In this document: piece after piece, positions 25,492 through 35,221 of the stretch
Layout: every line of letters begins with the position of its first letter
Numbering within the stretch: the first letter of the stretch is position 1
DNA from: Aquabacterium parvum
GTDB lineage: Bacteria > Pseudomonadota > Gammaproteobacteria > Burkholderiales > Burkholderiaceae_C
Assembly: GCF_001447195.1 (NCBI RefSeq)
Contig: NZ_LFRI01000516.1
Location: 1 to 64,000, forward strand
Direction: 5' to 3'
DNA length: 64,000 nt
Notes under the pieces: model-generated
What the model was told of the DNA's origin: nothing
The model's database searches: none
What the model saw: the letters and a program-made list of their open reading frames with translations, nothing else
Translations under genes and position numbers: made by a program

Positions 25492-26247
25492 ATGAGCGAT
25501 TCCAGACCAGACGGCACGTCGATCCAGGTGTTGGGCAGGATGTTCTCCCTGCTCGACACCCTGGCCCACGGCAACGAGGCCATGTCGTTGAAGTCCATCA
25601 GCGAACAGACCGGCCTGCACCCCTCCACCGCCCACCGCATCCTCAATGACCTGGCCTCGGGCGGCCTGGTCGAGCGCTCGGGTCCCGGCGCCTACCGGCT
25701 GGGCATCCGCCTGCTGGCCTTGGGCAATCTGGTCAAAGCCAGGCTGGACGTGCGTGACCTCGCGGTTCGCCCGATGCAGGAACTCCATCGCGTCACCGGT
25801 CAATCGGTGTCGCTGTTCGTGCGCCACGATGACGAAGCGCTGTGCGTGGAGCGCACCGTCTCAGAGCGAAGTGGCGTGCAGGTGACGCGGGTCATGGGCT
25901 TGCGCTTGCCGATCACCGGTTGCGCCGCCGGAAAGGTCCTGCTGATCAACGAATCGGGCCTGGTGCTCAACGCACTGAGCCAATCTGCCAACTTGCGCAC
26001 CGAAAACCTGCAGGCCGAACTCAGCCAGATCAGACAGGCTGGCATGGCCATCGACGTAGAGCCGGGCGAGCCGGGCTCTCAAACGGTGGTCGCACCCATC
26101 CACGATGACCTGGGCGGTGTCGCCGCCAGCCTGGCGCTGAACATCGGCCATTCTCGCGGGCTCCCCGCAGAGTGGCAGGAAGCACTCAAGGGCTGCGCCC
26201 AGCGCATCTCGCTGGCCCTGGGCTGGCAGGACCCCTCGGTGACATGA
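25492..26247 (+). CDS. IclR-family transcriptional regulator
   Basis: A 251-residue regulator started at ATG 25492 after an AAGGAAAA ribosome site. The N-terminal winged helix-turn-helix is clear (SLKSISEQTGLHPSTAHRILNDLASGGLVERSGPGAYRLGIRLLALG, about residues 25-75). The IclR effector-binding domain follows (VSLFVRHDDEALCVERT... LPITGCAAGKVLL...). IclR proteins usually control nearby catabolic genes in response to a small acid. Here the nearest divergent gene is the TIGR03790-like protein, and no catabolic operon is adjacent, so the target is unknown. Confidence 0.9.
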   Translation: MSDSRPDGTSIQVLGRMFSLLDTLAHGNEAMSLKSISEQTGLHPSTAHRILNDLASGGLVERSGPGAYRLGIRLLALGNLVKARLDVRDLAVRPMQELHRVTGQSVSLFVRHDDEALCVERTVSERSGVQVTRVMGLRLPITGCAAGKVLLINESGLVLNALSQSANLRTENLQAELSQIRQAGMAIDVEPGEPGSQTVVAPIHDDLGGVAASLALNIGHSRGLPAEWQEALKGCAQRISLALGWQDPSVT

Positions 26248-26275
26248 ACCAGCGGGTGCAGCGCATTCAAATGGA

Positions 26276-26299
26276 AAACGGGCCCTTCGGGGCCCGTTT
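26276..26299. terminator. Shared terminator between iclR-type gene and pbpG
   Basis: AAACGGGCCC, a TTCG tetraloop and GGGCCCGTTT form a perfect 10-bp hairpin between two convergent genes. It can act in both directions. Confidence 0.85.
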
Positions 26300-26340
26300 C
26301 ACGAATGGAGCTGCCGGATTGCCCCCGACGCCGGCACCCG

Positions 26341-27600
26341 TCAGGATGTGACCTTGGCCGAAGCATGGGTGCTCAAAGCACCCTTTTGTGCGGCGTTCTC
26401 GATCCAGCGGCGAACGCGCTCGGCATCGGCCTGGCGAGAGTACTTGCCCGCAGAGTCCAGGAACACCATGATGAACTTGCGGCCGGCCATGCTCGCTTGC
26501 ATGACCAGGCAGCGCCCGGCCTCGACGATGTAGCCCGTCTTCTGAAGACCGATGTCCCAGGATGGGCTGCGCACCAGGCTGTTGGTGTTGCGGAACTGGA
26601 GCTGGCGGTTGCCCAGGCGAACCGCGTGCTCGGGCGACACAGACAGTTCACGGATCAGAGGCTGCTGATAAGCGGCCTTGACCAGCATGGCCAGGTCTCG
26701 CGCGGTGGCCTGGTTGCCACTGTTCAGACCGGTCGGGTCAACGTAGCGGGTGTCGTGCATGCCCAGCAGGCGGGCCTTGGCGTTCATGGCGCTGACGAAG
26801 GCAGGCATCCCGCCTGGGTAGGTTCTGCCCAGGGCATGGGCGGCGCGGTTTTCGGACGACATCAGCGCCAGGTGCAGGAGCTCGCCTCGGCTGAGGCTGG
26901 AGCCCACTGCCAAGCGAGAGCTGCTGTTCTTTTCGGTGTCAACGTCGTCGTTGGTGATGGTGATCGAGTCGTCCAGGGGCAGGTGCGCCTCAACGACAAC
27001 CACCGCCGTCATGAGCTTGGTCAGGGACGCGATCGGCAGCACCGCCTCGGGGTTCTTCGAGAGCATGACCTCGTTGGTGTCCTGGTCCATGACGAGGGCG
27101 ACGCTGGACTTGAGCTCGAGCGGGTCTTGCGTCTGGTGCAAGCCGTACAGTTGCCCGAAGGACGCGCCCTTGGCGCCAGATGCGGCGACCAGGCTGGCCG
27201 TGGGACGGGACAAAGCGTTGGGCGAACTCACCGCGATGCGCGAGAACGCGGGAACTTCTGGGGTGCGAGCGACGCTGGCGGCTTGGGCGCGTGCCGAGGA
27301 AGCGGAGCGCTTGCCCGTTGCTCGCGTGGCTGCAACCCGCGACTCGCTCCGGGAGCCGACCACCTTGCGTTGGCGAGCCTGGGCAGCGGCCGTGCGCTTG
27401 CCGGCCTGTTTGCGAGAGGCCACCTTGGACTCTTTGGCTGATTTGGCCTGCTTGACGACCTTGACCTTTTTGGTGGCCTGGGACTTGGCCTCGCGTGGGG
27501 TCGACTTGGCCTCGGCCAGCTGGGGCTGAGAAAAGCCTGCCACGCAGGCCACCAACGCCATCAACACCCAGTGGGATGCCTTCAATTTTCTGTCCACCAC
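26341..27600 (-). CDS. pbpG: D-alanyl-D-alanine endopeptidase (PBP7-like) with basic extension
   Basis: A 419-residue exported peptidase of the S11 family. The penicillin-binding motifs are SLTK (SxxK), SEN (SxN, in MSSENRAAHALG) and KTG (LQKTGYI). It cleaves cross-links in periplasmic peptidoglycan. The start is GTG at 27600 after AAAGGG, giving a signal peptide (HWVLMALVACVAGFSQPQLAEA); the open frame up to 27669 begins inside the leuA terminator and is rejected. About 90 residues after the signal peptide are Lys/Arg/Ala-rich with few acidic residues, like histone H1, and are absent from classical PBP7. This basic segment may bind anionic wall polymers. Confidence 0.88.
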   Translation of the reverse strand: MVDRKLKASHWVLMALVACVAGFSQPQLAEAKSTPREAKSQATKKVKVVKQAKSAKESKVASRKQAGKRTAAAQARQRKVVGSRSESRVAATRATGKRSASSARAQAASVARTPEVPAFSRIAVSSPNALSRPTASLVAASGAKGASFGQLYGLHQTQDPLELKSSVALVMDQDTNEVMLSKNPEAVLPIASLTKLMTAVVVVEAHLPLDDSITITNDDVDTEKNSSSRLAVGSSLSRGELLHLALMSSENRAAHALGRTYPGGMPAFVSAMNAKARLLGMHDTRYVDPTGLNSGNQATARDLAMLVKAAYQQPLIRELSVSPEHAVRLGNRQLQFRNTNSLVRSPSWDIGLQKTGYIVEAGRCLVMQASMAGRKFIMVFLDSAGKYSRQADAERVRRWIENAAQKGALSTHASAKVTS

Positions 27601-27637
27601 GTTACAGCCCTTTCGTCCACACAGGGAGTGTAATGAA

Positions 27638-27670
27638 AATGACGCGTAAATCAAGGACTTACGCGTCATT
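27638..27670 (-). terminator. Terminator downstream of leuA
   Basis: AATGACGCGTAA and TTACGCGTCATT form a perfect 12-bp stem with a 9-nt loop, followed on the minus strand by TTTTC. It lies 42 bp after the leuA stop and just upstream of pbpG. Confidence 0.85.
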
Positions 27671-27712
27671 CATCAAGCGGCCTGGAGCATCAGGCCATCG
27701 GGGCGAGGGTTT

Positions 27713-29254
27713 TCACCCCTGAGCGGCCACCCTTTCGGCCTTGCTGTGCAGCTTGTTCAGGGCTGCCAGGTAGGCTTTGGCGGACGCCACCACGATGTCC
27801 GGGTCGGCTCCGACCCCGTTGACGACGCGACCGCCATGCTGCAGACGGACTGTCACCTCACCCTGTGATTCTGTGCTGCCGGACGTGATGGCATTCACGG
27901 AGTACAGGAGCATTTCCGCGCCACTTTTCACGACAGCCTCGATGGCCTTGACGCTGGCGTCCACCGGGCCATTGCCTTCGGCCTCGCTGCGATGCTCGAC
28001 GCCGCCGGCCGCGAACACCACCTGAGCCTGAGGCCGCTCACCCAGTTCAGACTGCTGCGACAGCGCGACCAGGCGGTAGTGCTCCTGCTCGCTCGTGACG
28101 CTTTCATCGCCAACCAGGGCGATGATGTCCTCGTCGAAGATCTCGCTCTTGCGGTCGGCCAGTTCCTTGAACTTGGCGAACGCGGCGTTGATCTCGGCTT
28201 CCGAATCCAGCTCGATGCCGAGTTCCTGCAGGCGCTGCTTGAAGGCGTTGCGACCCGAGAGCTTGCCCAGCACGATCTTGTTGGCCGACAGGCCGACGTC
28301 CTCGGCGCGCATGATCTCGTAGGTGTCGCGGGCCTTGAGCACGCCATCCTGGTGGATGCCCGAAGCGTGTGCGAAGGCGTTGGCGCCCACCACGGCCTTG
28401 TTGGGCTGCACGACGAAACCGGTGGTCTGCGAGACCAGGCGCGAGGCCGGCATGATCTGGCGGGTGTCGACGCCGACGTCGAGGCCGAAGTAATCGCGGC
28501 GGGTCTTGATCGCCATGACGATTTCTTCCATGGCGCAGTTGCCGGCGCGCTCACCCAGGCCGTTGATGGTGCACTCGACCTGGCGCGCACCGCCGATCTT
28601 CACGCCGGCCAGCGAATTGGCCACGGCCATGCCCAGGTCGTTGTGGCAGTGCACCGACCAGATGGCCTTGTCGGAGTTGGGCACCTTGGCGCGCAGCTCG
28701 CGGATGAAGTTGCCGTACAGCTCGGGGATGGCGTAGCCGACCGTGTCGGGGATGTTGATGGTGGTCGCGCCTTCGGCGATCACGGCCTCGCAGACGCGGG
28801 CCAGGAAGTCGATCTCGGAGCGGAAACCGTCTTCGGCCGAGAACTCGACGTCGGAGGTCAGGTTGCGGGCAAAGCGCACCGAGGAACGGGCCTGCTCCAG
28901 CACCTGCTCGGGCGACATCCGCAGCTTCTTTTCCATGTGCAGCGGGCTGGTCGCGATGAAGGTGTGGATGCGCCAGGCGTTGGCGCCCTTCAGGGCCTCG
29001 GCCGCACGGGCGATGTCGCGGTCGTTGGCGCGGGCCAGCGAGCACACGGTGGAGTCTTTGATGACGTCGGCGATGGCCTTGATGGCCTCGAAGTCGCCGT
29101 TCGACGAAGCCGCGAAACCGGCCTCCATCACGTCCACCTTCATGCGCTCGAGCTGGCGGGCGATGCGCAGCTTTTCGTCGCGGGTCATGGAGGCGCCGGG
29201 CGACTGTTCGCCATCGCGCAAGGTGGTGTCAAAAATGATCAGCTTGTCGGTCAT
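27713..29254 (-). CDS. leuA: 2-isopropylmalate synthase
   Basis: A 513-residue enzyme condensing acetyl-CoA with 2-oxoisovalerate, the first committed step of leucine synthesis. The HMGL-like barrel opens with [17 protein letters not shown] and contains [39 protein letters not shown], which includes the metal-binding His residues. The C-terminal LeuA regulatory domain (about residues 390-505) should mediate leucine feedback. The start at 29254 follows AGGAG. It lies downstream of pssA and psd, an order common in Burkholderiales, although the usual ilv genes are not beside it here. I see no leader peptide upstream. Confidence 0.96.
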   Translation of the reverse strand: MTDKLIIFDTTLRDGEQSPGASMTRDEKLRIARQLERMKVDVMEAGFAASSNGDFEAIKAIADVIKDSTVCSLARANDRDIARAAEALKGANAWRIHTFIATSPLHMEKKLRMSPEQVLEQARSSVRFARNLTSDVEFSAEDGFRSEIDFLARVCEAVIAEGATTINIPDTVGYAIPELYGNFIRELRAKVPNSDKAIWSVHCHNDLGMAVANSLAGVKIGGARQVECTINGLGERAGNCAMEEIVMAIKTRRDYFGLDVGVDTRQIMPASRLVSQTTGFVVQPNKAVVGANAFAHASGIHQDGVLKARDTYEIMRAEDVGLSANKIVLGKLSGRNAFKQRLQELGIELDSEAEINAAFAKFKELADRKSEIFDEDIIALVGDESVTSEQEHYRLVALSQQSELGERPQAQVVFAAGGVEHRSEAEGNGPVDASVKAIEAVVKSGAEMLLYSVNAITSGSTESQGEVTVRLQHGGRVVNGVGADPDIVVASAKAYLAALNKLHSKAERVAAQG

Positions 29255-29336
29255 GGGGGTCTCCTCGCCCTGTGGTGGGGCAAGCGGGGGCGGCGGTTCG
29301 CACCCCGTGTCAATCAGCTTGGGTGGGCTTAACGCT

Positions 29337-30185
29337 TCAGCGGTGCAAACCAGCTTCCTCGGGCTCGTCCGTGGAGGTGGAAATCACGCTCACACGCTTG
29401 CCCTGACTGAGTTTCCAGGCGTAGACGCCGTAGCCGGACAGGCCATACACCACGAACACGCCGAACAGCACGATCGGCGGGTGGATGGTGATGACGGCGA
29501 TGCCCAGCGCGATCGCGACGATCACGATGAAGGGCACGGTCTTGCGGAAGTTGACGTCCTTGAAGCTGTAGAACGGGATGTTGGTGACCATGGTCAGCCC
29601 CGCATACAGCGTGAAGGCAAAGGCCAGCCAGGTCAGCCAGATGGCATCTTGCGGCACATAGCCGGCATCGGTCACAACCCAGATCAGGCCCACCACCAAG
29701 GCGGCAGCAGCCGGACTGGGCAGCCCCTGGAAGAAGCGCTTGTCGACCACCGCGATGTTGGTGTTGAAGCGCGCCAGTCGCAACGCGGCGCAGGAGCAGT
29801 ACACGAAGGCGGCGATCCAGCCCCACTTGCCCATGCCCTTGAGCGCCCATTCATAGACGATCAGAGCCGGCGCGGCACCAAAGGACACCATGTCCGAGAG
29901 GCTGTCCATCTGCTCGCCAAAGGCGCTCTGCGTGTTGGTCATGCGCGCGACGCGGCCGTCCAGGCTGTCGAGCACCATGGCGCAGAAGATGCCGACGGCA
30001 GCCTGGTCGAAGCGGTCGTTCATGGCCATGACGATGGCGTAGAACCCACCGAACAGCGCGGCCAGGGTGAACAGGTTGGGCAGGATGTAGATGCCCTTGC
30101 GGCGCGGGCGAGGCGGCTCGGACGGGGTTTCGGCGCAGGCGTCAACGGCCTCGTCGGCACCCGATTGAGGATCAGGGAGGTTCAT
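29337..30185 (-). CDS. pssA: CDP-diacylglycerol-serine O-phosphatidyltransferase
   Basis: A 282-residue integral membrane enzyme that makes phosphatidylserine from CDP-diacylglycerol and serine. The CDP-alcohol phosphotransferase signature is complete ([26 protein letters not shown], about residues 72-97). Several membrane helices follow. Its start overlaps the stop of psd by 4 bp (ATGA at 30185-30182), so the two consecutive steps to phosphatidylethanolamine are translationally coupled. Confidence 0.94.
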   Translation of the reverse strand: MNLPDPQSGADEAVDACAETPSEPPRPRRKGIYILPNLFTLAALFGGFYAIVMAMNDRFDQAAVGIFCAMVLDSLDGRVARMTNTQSAFGEQMDSLSDMVSFGAAPALIVYEWALKGMGKWGWIAAFVYCSCAALRLARFNTNIAVVDKRFFQGLPSPAAAALVVGLIWVVTDAGYVPQDAIWLTWLAFAFTLYAGLTMVTNIPFYSFKDVNFRKTVPFIVIVAIALGIAVITIHPPIVLFGVFVVYGLSGYGVYAWKLSQGKRVSVISTSTDEPEEAGLHR

Positions 30186-30829
30186 GCGGTCACCAGGGTC
30201 GCCAGGACGGTGGTGGTGGCGGACACGCGCTCGCCTGGGGCGACCTTGGGCACGGCGTGCGGCGGCAGGTAGATGTCAACGCGAGATCCGAAGCGGATGA
30301 GGCCATAGCGCTGGCCACGGGTGAGCGTGTCACCGGGCTTGACGTGGCAGAGGATGCGGCGGGCGATCAGGCCGGCCACCTGTACCAGGGTCACCAATTG
30401 GCCATTGGACTCGATGACCACGGCATTGCGCTCGTTGCGTGGGGAGGCAGTGTCCAGGTCGGTGTTGATGGCTGCGCCCGGGAAGTATTTGACGTCACGG
30501 ATCACGCCATCGACGCTGGCGCGGTTGGCGTGGGTGTCGAACACGTTCATGAACACGCTGATGCGCAGGGCCTCGCGGTCGGCGTAGGGATCACGCGCCT
30601 TTTCGATGCGAACCACGCGCCCATCAGCGGGGCACAGCACGGCACCCGCCTGGCTGGGCACAGGGCGCGGGGCGTCTCGCCGGCTGAGCATCAGCCAGAA
30701 GGCTGACAAGGCGAGCGCCAGCAGGCCCCAGGCGTCGCTGACCAGGAAGGCCAGGAGCACGGTTGCCAGCAGCAGGCCCAAAGTGAGTGGGCGATGGGTC
30801 CGGGTGAACAACTGCAGGATGGACATCAT
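30182..30829 (-). CDS. psd: Phosphatidylserine decarboxylase proenzyme (short type)
   Basis: A 215-residue pyruvoyl enzyme that converts phosphatidylserine to phosphatidylethanolamine. It is of the short PSD-A type, with two N-terminal hydrophobic segments (about residues 13-45) and the self-cleavage site in [11 protein letters not shown]; cleavage between Gly and Ser creates the pyruvoyl group. It overlaps the stop of the MscS-like gene and the start of pssA, so it is the middle of a tightly coupled operon. Confidence 0.94.
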   Translation of the reverse strand: MMSILQLFTRTHRPLTLGLLLATVLLAFLVSDAWGLLALALSAFWLMLSRRDAPRPVPSQAGAVLCPADGRVVRIEKARDPYADREALRISVFMNVFDTHANRASVDGVIRDVKYFPGAAINTDLDTASPRNERNAVVIESNGQLVTLVQVAGLIARRILCHVKPGDTLTRGQRYGLIRFGSRVDIYLPPHAVPKVAPGERVSATTTVLATLVTA

Positions 30830-32193
30830 GGTGCGGGCGAGGATACCACCCCGCCCGCCTGGGGCGCCGAGGGGAGACTGGCCTGGCGCAGCACCCGCTG
30901 CGGAAAAGGAATTTCAACACCCAGCCGGTCCAGTTCGGCCAAAAGAGCCAGGTTGACGGCCGAGCGCACGCCCAACTGGCCGATTTCCGGGTCCATGATC
31001 CAGAACGACACGGTCAACTCCAGGCCGTCGGCCGCAAACTGGGTCAACAAAACCGACGGCGGCGGATCCTGGACCACACGGGGCACCTGGGCGACAGCGG
31101 CCTGCAAGCAGGGCATCACCGACTGCAGGTCGGTGCCATATGCCACCTGCACCACCGTCGTGACCGACACGCGCCGGTCAGCCAGCGAGGCGTTCTCGAC
31201 CCGCTGGGTGATGAGCACCTCGTTGGGCACGATGGACTCCCGCCCGTTCGTGGCCCGGATCACCGTGAAGCGGGTGTTGATGTCGGTGATGACGCCCTCG
31301 AAGTTGTCCACCCGCACCAGGTCACCGATGCGCAGGCTGCGCTCGGCCAGGATGACGAAGCCGCTGACGTAGTTGGCCGCCAGCTTCTGCAGGCCCATGC
31401 CCACGCCCACGCCCAGGGCGCCACCGAACACCGACAGCGCCGTCAGGTCGATGCCCACCGCCGACAGCGCCAGCATCAGCCCGGCCACCAGCAGCAACGC
31501 ACGCAGGATGTTGGCGGCCATCTTGCGCAGCGAGAGGTTGTCCGTTGCCCCCTTGAGCAACCTGGCTTCCAGGGCCGAAGAAAGCGACAGCGACAGGATC
31601 ATCACCAGCACCGCGCTCAAGGTGCCCTCGATCAGGTTGCGCAGGCTGACCCGGCTGGAGCCGATCTTCCAGGTGATCTCATCGAGTTCCATCAGGATGA
31701 TGGGCAGCAAGCCGGTGATCCAGAGCACCGTGGCCAGCCAGGCGCCCCAGGACACCGTGCGCTCGACCACCCTCAGGGCGCTGGACGCCGGGAAAGCAGC
31801 GCCCAGCACCTTGACCGTCAGTCGGATGACCGCCAGGGACGAGAGCACCGGTATGGCAACGCGAAACACCGCCAGCGGGATCGCCTCCTGCAGCACACGC
31901 CGGGCGATGAGCGCCAGCAGCAGTGCCAGCACCGGAAACAGGATGCCGTCGATGACGTGGTGGCCGAACCAGATGGAGCTTGGATCAGGCTGTTTACCCC
32001 GCAGGAATCGGATGAGCAGCCACGCAAAACCCAGACAGCCGATGACCACCCCCAGCTCGATCAGCGCGGTGGGCTGCTGCAGCATGGACAACAGTTGCTC
32101 CAGCTCGGCGGCGGTCAGGGGGCGGGTGTGGGCGCCGGCGAAAGCAGCCGACGAGGGAGCCGACGCTGCGGCAAAGGAAACAAGGGAGGTCAC
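30826..32193 (-). CDS. MscS-family mechanosensitive channel
   Basis: A 455-residue small-conductance mechanosensitive channel homologue, larger than E. coli MscS because of extra N-terminal helices. The pore-lining helix and beta domain are seen as [66 protein letters not shown]. It releases osmolytes under membrane tension. The start is probably GTG at 32193. Its 3' end overlaps psd, so it is coupled to phosphatidylethanolamine synthesis, and it lies 15 bp after the amidohydrolase gene. Confidence 0.9.
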   Translation of the reverse strand: MTSLVSFAAASAPSSAAFAGAHTRPLTAAELEQLLSMLQQPTALIELGVVIGCLGFAWLLIRFLRGKQPDPSSIWFGHHVIDGILFPVLALLLALIARRVLQEAIPLAVFRVAIPVLSSLAVIRLTVKVLGAAFPASSALRVVERTVSWGAWLATVLWITGLLPIILMELDEITWKIGSSRVSLRNLIEGTLSAVLVMILSLSLSSALEARLLKGATDNLSLRKMAANILRALLLVAGLMLALSAVGIDLTALSVFGGALGVGVGMGLQKLAANYVSGFVILAERSLRIGDLVRVDNFEGVITDINTRFTVIRATNGRESIVPNEVLITQRVENASLADRRVSVTTVVQVAYGTDLQSVMPCLQAAVAQVPRVVQDPPPSVLLTQFAADGLELTVSFWIMDPEIGQLGVRSAVNLALLAELDRLGVEIPFPQRVLRQASLPSAPQAGGVVSSPAP

Positions 32194-32207
32194 AGGCAGA
32201 AGAAGGG

Positions 32208-33143
32208 TCAGTATTCGATCAGCGTGCGCACATGTGCCGCGACGCTTCGCGCCAGGGCGTTGAGGTTGTAGCCGCCCTCCAGGCAGGAGACGATGCGGCC
32301 CTTGGCGTGCACACGGGCGATGTCCATGACTCGCTGAGTGATCCAGGCGTAGTCGGCTTCGACCAGACCCAGGCCGCCCATGTCGTCCTCGCGGTGAGCG
32401 TCAAAGCCGGCCGAAATGAAGATCATCTCGGGCTTGAAGTCTTCCAGTCGGTAGAGCCAGTAACTCTCGATGACATCTCGGACCACCTTGCCGTCGCTGC
32501 GCGCCGGCACCGGCACGTTGACCATGTTGCCAGCGCGGCTCTCGGCACCGCTGAACGGGTAAAACGGGTGCTGGAACAGCCCGACCATCAGCACTCGGTC
32601 GTCGTTGGCCAGGATGTCTTCGGTGCCGTTGCCATGGTGAACGTCGAAGTCGACCACCGCCACGCGCTGCAAGCCCCGCACATCCAAGGCATGGCGGGCC
32701 GCCACGGCCACGTTGTTGAAGAAGCAAAAGCCCATGGTGTGGTCGTGCGTCGCGTGGTGCCCGGGTGGGCGCACGGCGCAAAACGCATTGGCCAGCTTGC
32801 CGTCGATGACCGCATCCGTCGCGGCCACCGCCGCCCCCGCGGCACGCCAGGCCGCCGATCGGGTTCCCGGGCACCCCCAGGTGTCAGGGTCCAGCGCGCG
32901 GGTGTCCCCCGTGGCCTCGAGCTGCTGCAGGAAGTCATCGAGCGTGAGCACGTAATTCAAGTCGTGCGCCAGTGCCAGGTCCTGGTTGGACGCCATGGGC
33001 ACGTCCTGGGGCAGCATGAGCACGTCCAGGCCCACGGCACGCAGGTGATCGTCGATGGCGTGCAGCCGGGCCGGGCACTCCGGGTGCCCCTTGCCCATGT
33101 CGTGAGCAAGGCAGTCCGGGTGAGAGAAATAGCCGGTGGTCAT
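32208..33143 (-). CDS. Histone-deacetylase-family amidohydrolase
   Basis: A 311-residue Zn-dependent deacetylase of the HDAC/acetylpolyamine amidohydrolase family. The catalytic blocks are complete: HPECPARL, RPPGHHATHDHTMGFCFFNN, VVDFDVHHGNGTEDI and FISAGFDAHREDDMGGL, giving the His-His charge-relay pair and the Asp/His/Asp zinc ligands. Bacterial members act on acetylated polyamines or small molecules; the substrate here is unknown. It is the first gene of the operon amidohydrolase-mscS-psd-pssA and is divergent from the MoxR operon (48-bp gap). Confidence 0.9.
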   Translation of the reverse strand: MTTGYFSHPDCLAHDMGKGHPECPARLHAIDDHLRAVGLDVLMLPQDVPMASNQDLALAHDLNYVLTLDDFLQQLEATGDTRALDPDTWGCPGTRSAAWRAAGAAVAATDAVIDGKLANAFCAVRPPGHHATHDHTMGFCFFNNVAVAARHALDVRGLQRVAVVDFDVHHGNGTEDILANDDRVLMVGLFQHPFYPFSGAESRAGNMVNVPVPARSDGKVVRDVIESYWLYRLEDFKPEMIFISAGFDAHREDDMGGLGLVEADYAWITQRVMDIARVHAKGRIVSCLEGGYNLNALARSVAAHVRTLIEY

Positions 33144-33191
33144 GGTTCAGAAAGCGCTTCGGCGCTCCCGGGAATCGGTTAAGGTCTTGCC

Positions 33192-34169
33192 ATGCTTCGC
33201 AACGATTCGCACGCTTCCATGCCCGCCAGCCTGCCATCGGGTTTGACTGCTGGGAAGGCCACGCACCTCACGTCGCTCATCGATCAGGTTAGCACGATCA
33301 TCGTGGGCAAGAAGGAGCAGGTCTCGCTCAGCGTGATCTGCCTGCTGGCCAGCGGGCACCTGCTGGTCGAGGACGTGCCAGGGGTCGGCAAAACCACGCT
33401 GTCGCAGGCCCTGGCCAGGTCGCTGGGGCTGAGTTGCGCTCGCGTGCAGTTCACCGCCGACTTGCTGCCCTCCGACCTGATCGGGGTGAGCATCTACGAG
33501 CGCCAGAAAGAATCGTTTGTCTTTCATCCCGGGCCGGTGTTCGCGCAGGTGCTGCTGGCCGACGAAATCAACCGGGCCGGGCCTCGCACCCAAAGTGCGC
33601 TGCTCGAGGCCATGGAGGAGCGGCAGGTTTCCGTGGACGGGCAGACCTTGCCTTTGCCAAGCCCCTTCTTTGTGATCGCCACGCAAAACCCGGGCGAGCA
33701 ACTGGGCACGCACCCGCTGCCTGAATCACAACTTGATCGCTTCGCGATGCGACTGTCGCTGGGCTACCCCGATGCCATCGCCGAGCGCTCGTTGCTTCAG
33801 GGCTCGGACAGGCGCCAAGCCCTGCAGTCACTGCAGCCGGTGATGTCGCCCGAGTCCTGGCTGGCCTGCCAGAGACAGGTTGACAGCGTGCACGTGTCGG
33901 ACAGCCTGCTTGACTACGTGCTGGCGCTCATCCATGCCACCCGGGACGGACGCTGGTTCGCGCAGGGTCTGAGCCCGCGCGCAGGCCTGTCGCTGCTGAG
34001 GCTGGCCCGTGCGCGGGCCTTGGTCATGGGCAGGCAACACGCCTCACCGGAAGACATCCAGGTGCTGTGGGTGCCAGGCGTGGCCCACCGGTTGCAAGCA
34101 CTGAACCAGTCAGGGCGCAGCGCCGCAGCCCAGGCGCGAGCCCTGCTGGAGGCGACGCCGGTGCCATGA
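33192..34169 (+). CDS. MoxR-family AAA+ ATPase
   Basis: A 325-residue chaperone-like ATPase. Walker A is GVGKTTLSQA (about residues 69-78), Walker B is VLLADEINRA, and sensor regions (FFVIATQNPGEQLGTHPLPESQLDRF) match the MoxR group. MoxR proteins typically mature or activate partners encoded next to a DUF58 protein, as here. The stop overlaps the next start (ATGA at 34166-34169), so the pair is translationally coupled. Confidence 0.93.
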   Translation: MLRNDSHASMPASLPSGLTAGKATHLTSLIDQVSTIIVGKKEQVSLSVICLLASGHLLVEDVPGVGKTTLSQALARSLGLSCARVQFTADLLPSDLIGVSIYERQKESFVFHPGPVFAQVLLADEINRAGPRTQSALLEAMEERQVSVDGQTLPLPSPFFVIATQNPGEQLGTHPLPESQLDRFAMRLSLGYPDAIAERSLLQGSDRRQALQSLQPVMSPESWLACQRQVDSVHVSDSLLDYVLALIHATRDGRWFAQGLSPRAGLSLLRLARARALVMGRQHASPEDIQVLWVPGVAHRLQALNQSGRSAAAQARALLEATPVP

Positions 34170-35221
34170 TGGCCGCCGTGACGTCGCGCTTGAGGCAACG
34201 CTGGTCGGATTGGTGGGAGGCCAGGTTGCCCCGCCAAGACAAGTTGCGGCTCACGCAGCGCAACCTGTACATCCTGCCCACGCGCGCTGGCTGGGGATTT
34301 GCCGCCGTGGTGAGCGTGCTGTTGCTGGCCTCCATCAACGAGCAGGTCAACCTGGGCTACGCGCTGGCCTTCTTGCTTGGCGGCTCAGGTCTGGCGGCCC
34401 TCTACCAAACGCACGGCAACCTGCAAGGCATCAGCCTGAGCCTGGGCAGCCCGCCCAGCGTCCATGCCGGGCAATTCGTGCAACTGCCCGTCACGATCAC
34501 CAACCAGCACAAACGGCTGTGGCGCTGTGCGTTGGCAGTATCGGCTTCGGGCCCTGAGCCCAGGTTGGCAGGCGCAGTGCAGTTCGCCGACCTGCCCCCC
34601 GGGCAGGACACCTGTTTGCTGATCGACATCCCAGCGCAGCAGCGCGGCCAGCAAGCCCTGCCTCGCCTGGTCATCGAGACGCGTTACCCGCTGGGGCTGT
34701 TCAGGGCCTGGTCGTACTGGCGCCCGCGCTCGCAGGTGCTGGTGTGGCCCGCACTGGACACCCTCGCCCCGCAACTGCCTGACAGCGACAGCGTCGACCC
34801 CAACCTGGCCACCACCCACCAAAGCCGTCAGGGACAGGACCTGCCCGAAGGTTTGCGTGACTACCGCAGGGGCGACCCGGTGCGCTGGATCGCCTGGAAA
34901 AAATCCAGCCTGACGCTGGCCACCGGCGCAGGTCTGGTCACCCGCGAGCCTGCGGCGAGCAGGGCACCCGATCGCTGGCTGGACTTCGAGCGCAGCCCAG
35001 GGCTGGCGAACATGGACACAGAAGAACGGCTGTCTCGGCTGACATCGTGGTTGTTGATGGCCGAACAGGAGTCTGCGGCACTGGGGCGCGCTTATGGCCT
35101 GAGGCTGCCGGGACAAGTGGTCGCCTGCGGCCAGGGGCCCGCCCACCTCAGGCATTGTCTGGACACCCTCGCCACCTGGCCAGGTGGTGCCGGGTCTGCC
35201 CGCGGAGGTCGCCACCCTTGA
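34166..35221 (+). CDS. DUF58-domain membrane-associated protein
   Basis: A 351-residue protein with two N-terminal membrane helices (GWGFAAVVSVLLLASI and LGYALAFLLGGSGLAALY, about residues 38-76). The DUF58 core follows, including GLRDYRRGDPVRWIAWKKSS, the family's characteristic block. DUF58 proteins occur with MoxR ATPases and often have a vWA-like fold. It starts at ATG 34166 within the moxR stop. Its own stop overlaps the TTG start of the next gene. Confidence 0.9.
   Translation: MMAAVTSRLRQRWSDWWEARLPRQDKLRLTQRNLYILPTRAGWGFAAVVSVLLLASINEQVNLGYALAFLLGGSGLAALYQTHGNLQGISLSLGSPPSVHAGQFVQLPVTITNQHKRLWRCALAVSASGPEPRLAGAVQFADLPPGQDTCLLIDIPAQQRGQQALPRLVIETRYPLGLFRAWSYWRPRSQVLVWPALDTLAPQLPDSDSVDPNLATTHQSRQGQDLPEGLRDYRRGDPVRWIAWKKSSLTLATGAGLVTREPAASRAPDRWLDFERSPGLANMDTEERLSRLTSWLLMAEQESAALGRAYGLRLPGQVVACGQGPAHLRHCLDTLATWPGGAGSARGGRHP

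Noticed and set aside
27601-27669. Upstream ATG start for pbpG at 27669
   Set aside because: It lies inside the leuA terminator hairpin and would place extra residues before the signal peptide. The GTG at 27600 has a better ribosome site.
29255-29336. Leucine leader/attenuator upstream of leuA
   Set aside because: The 82-bp gap has no Leu-rich short ORF and no alternative hairpins.
35047-35217. Upstream ATG start for the TgpA-like protein
   Set aside because: The extension lies in the DUF58 coding region, while TTG 35218 has a GGAGGT ribosome site at ideal spacing and a TTGA overlap.
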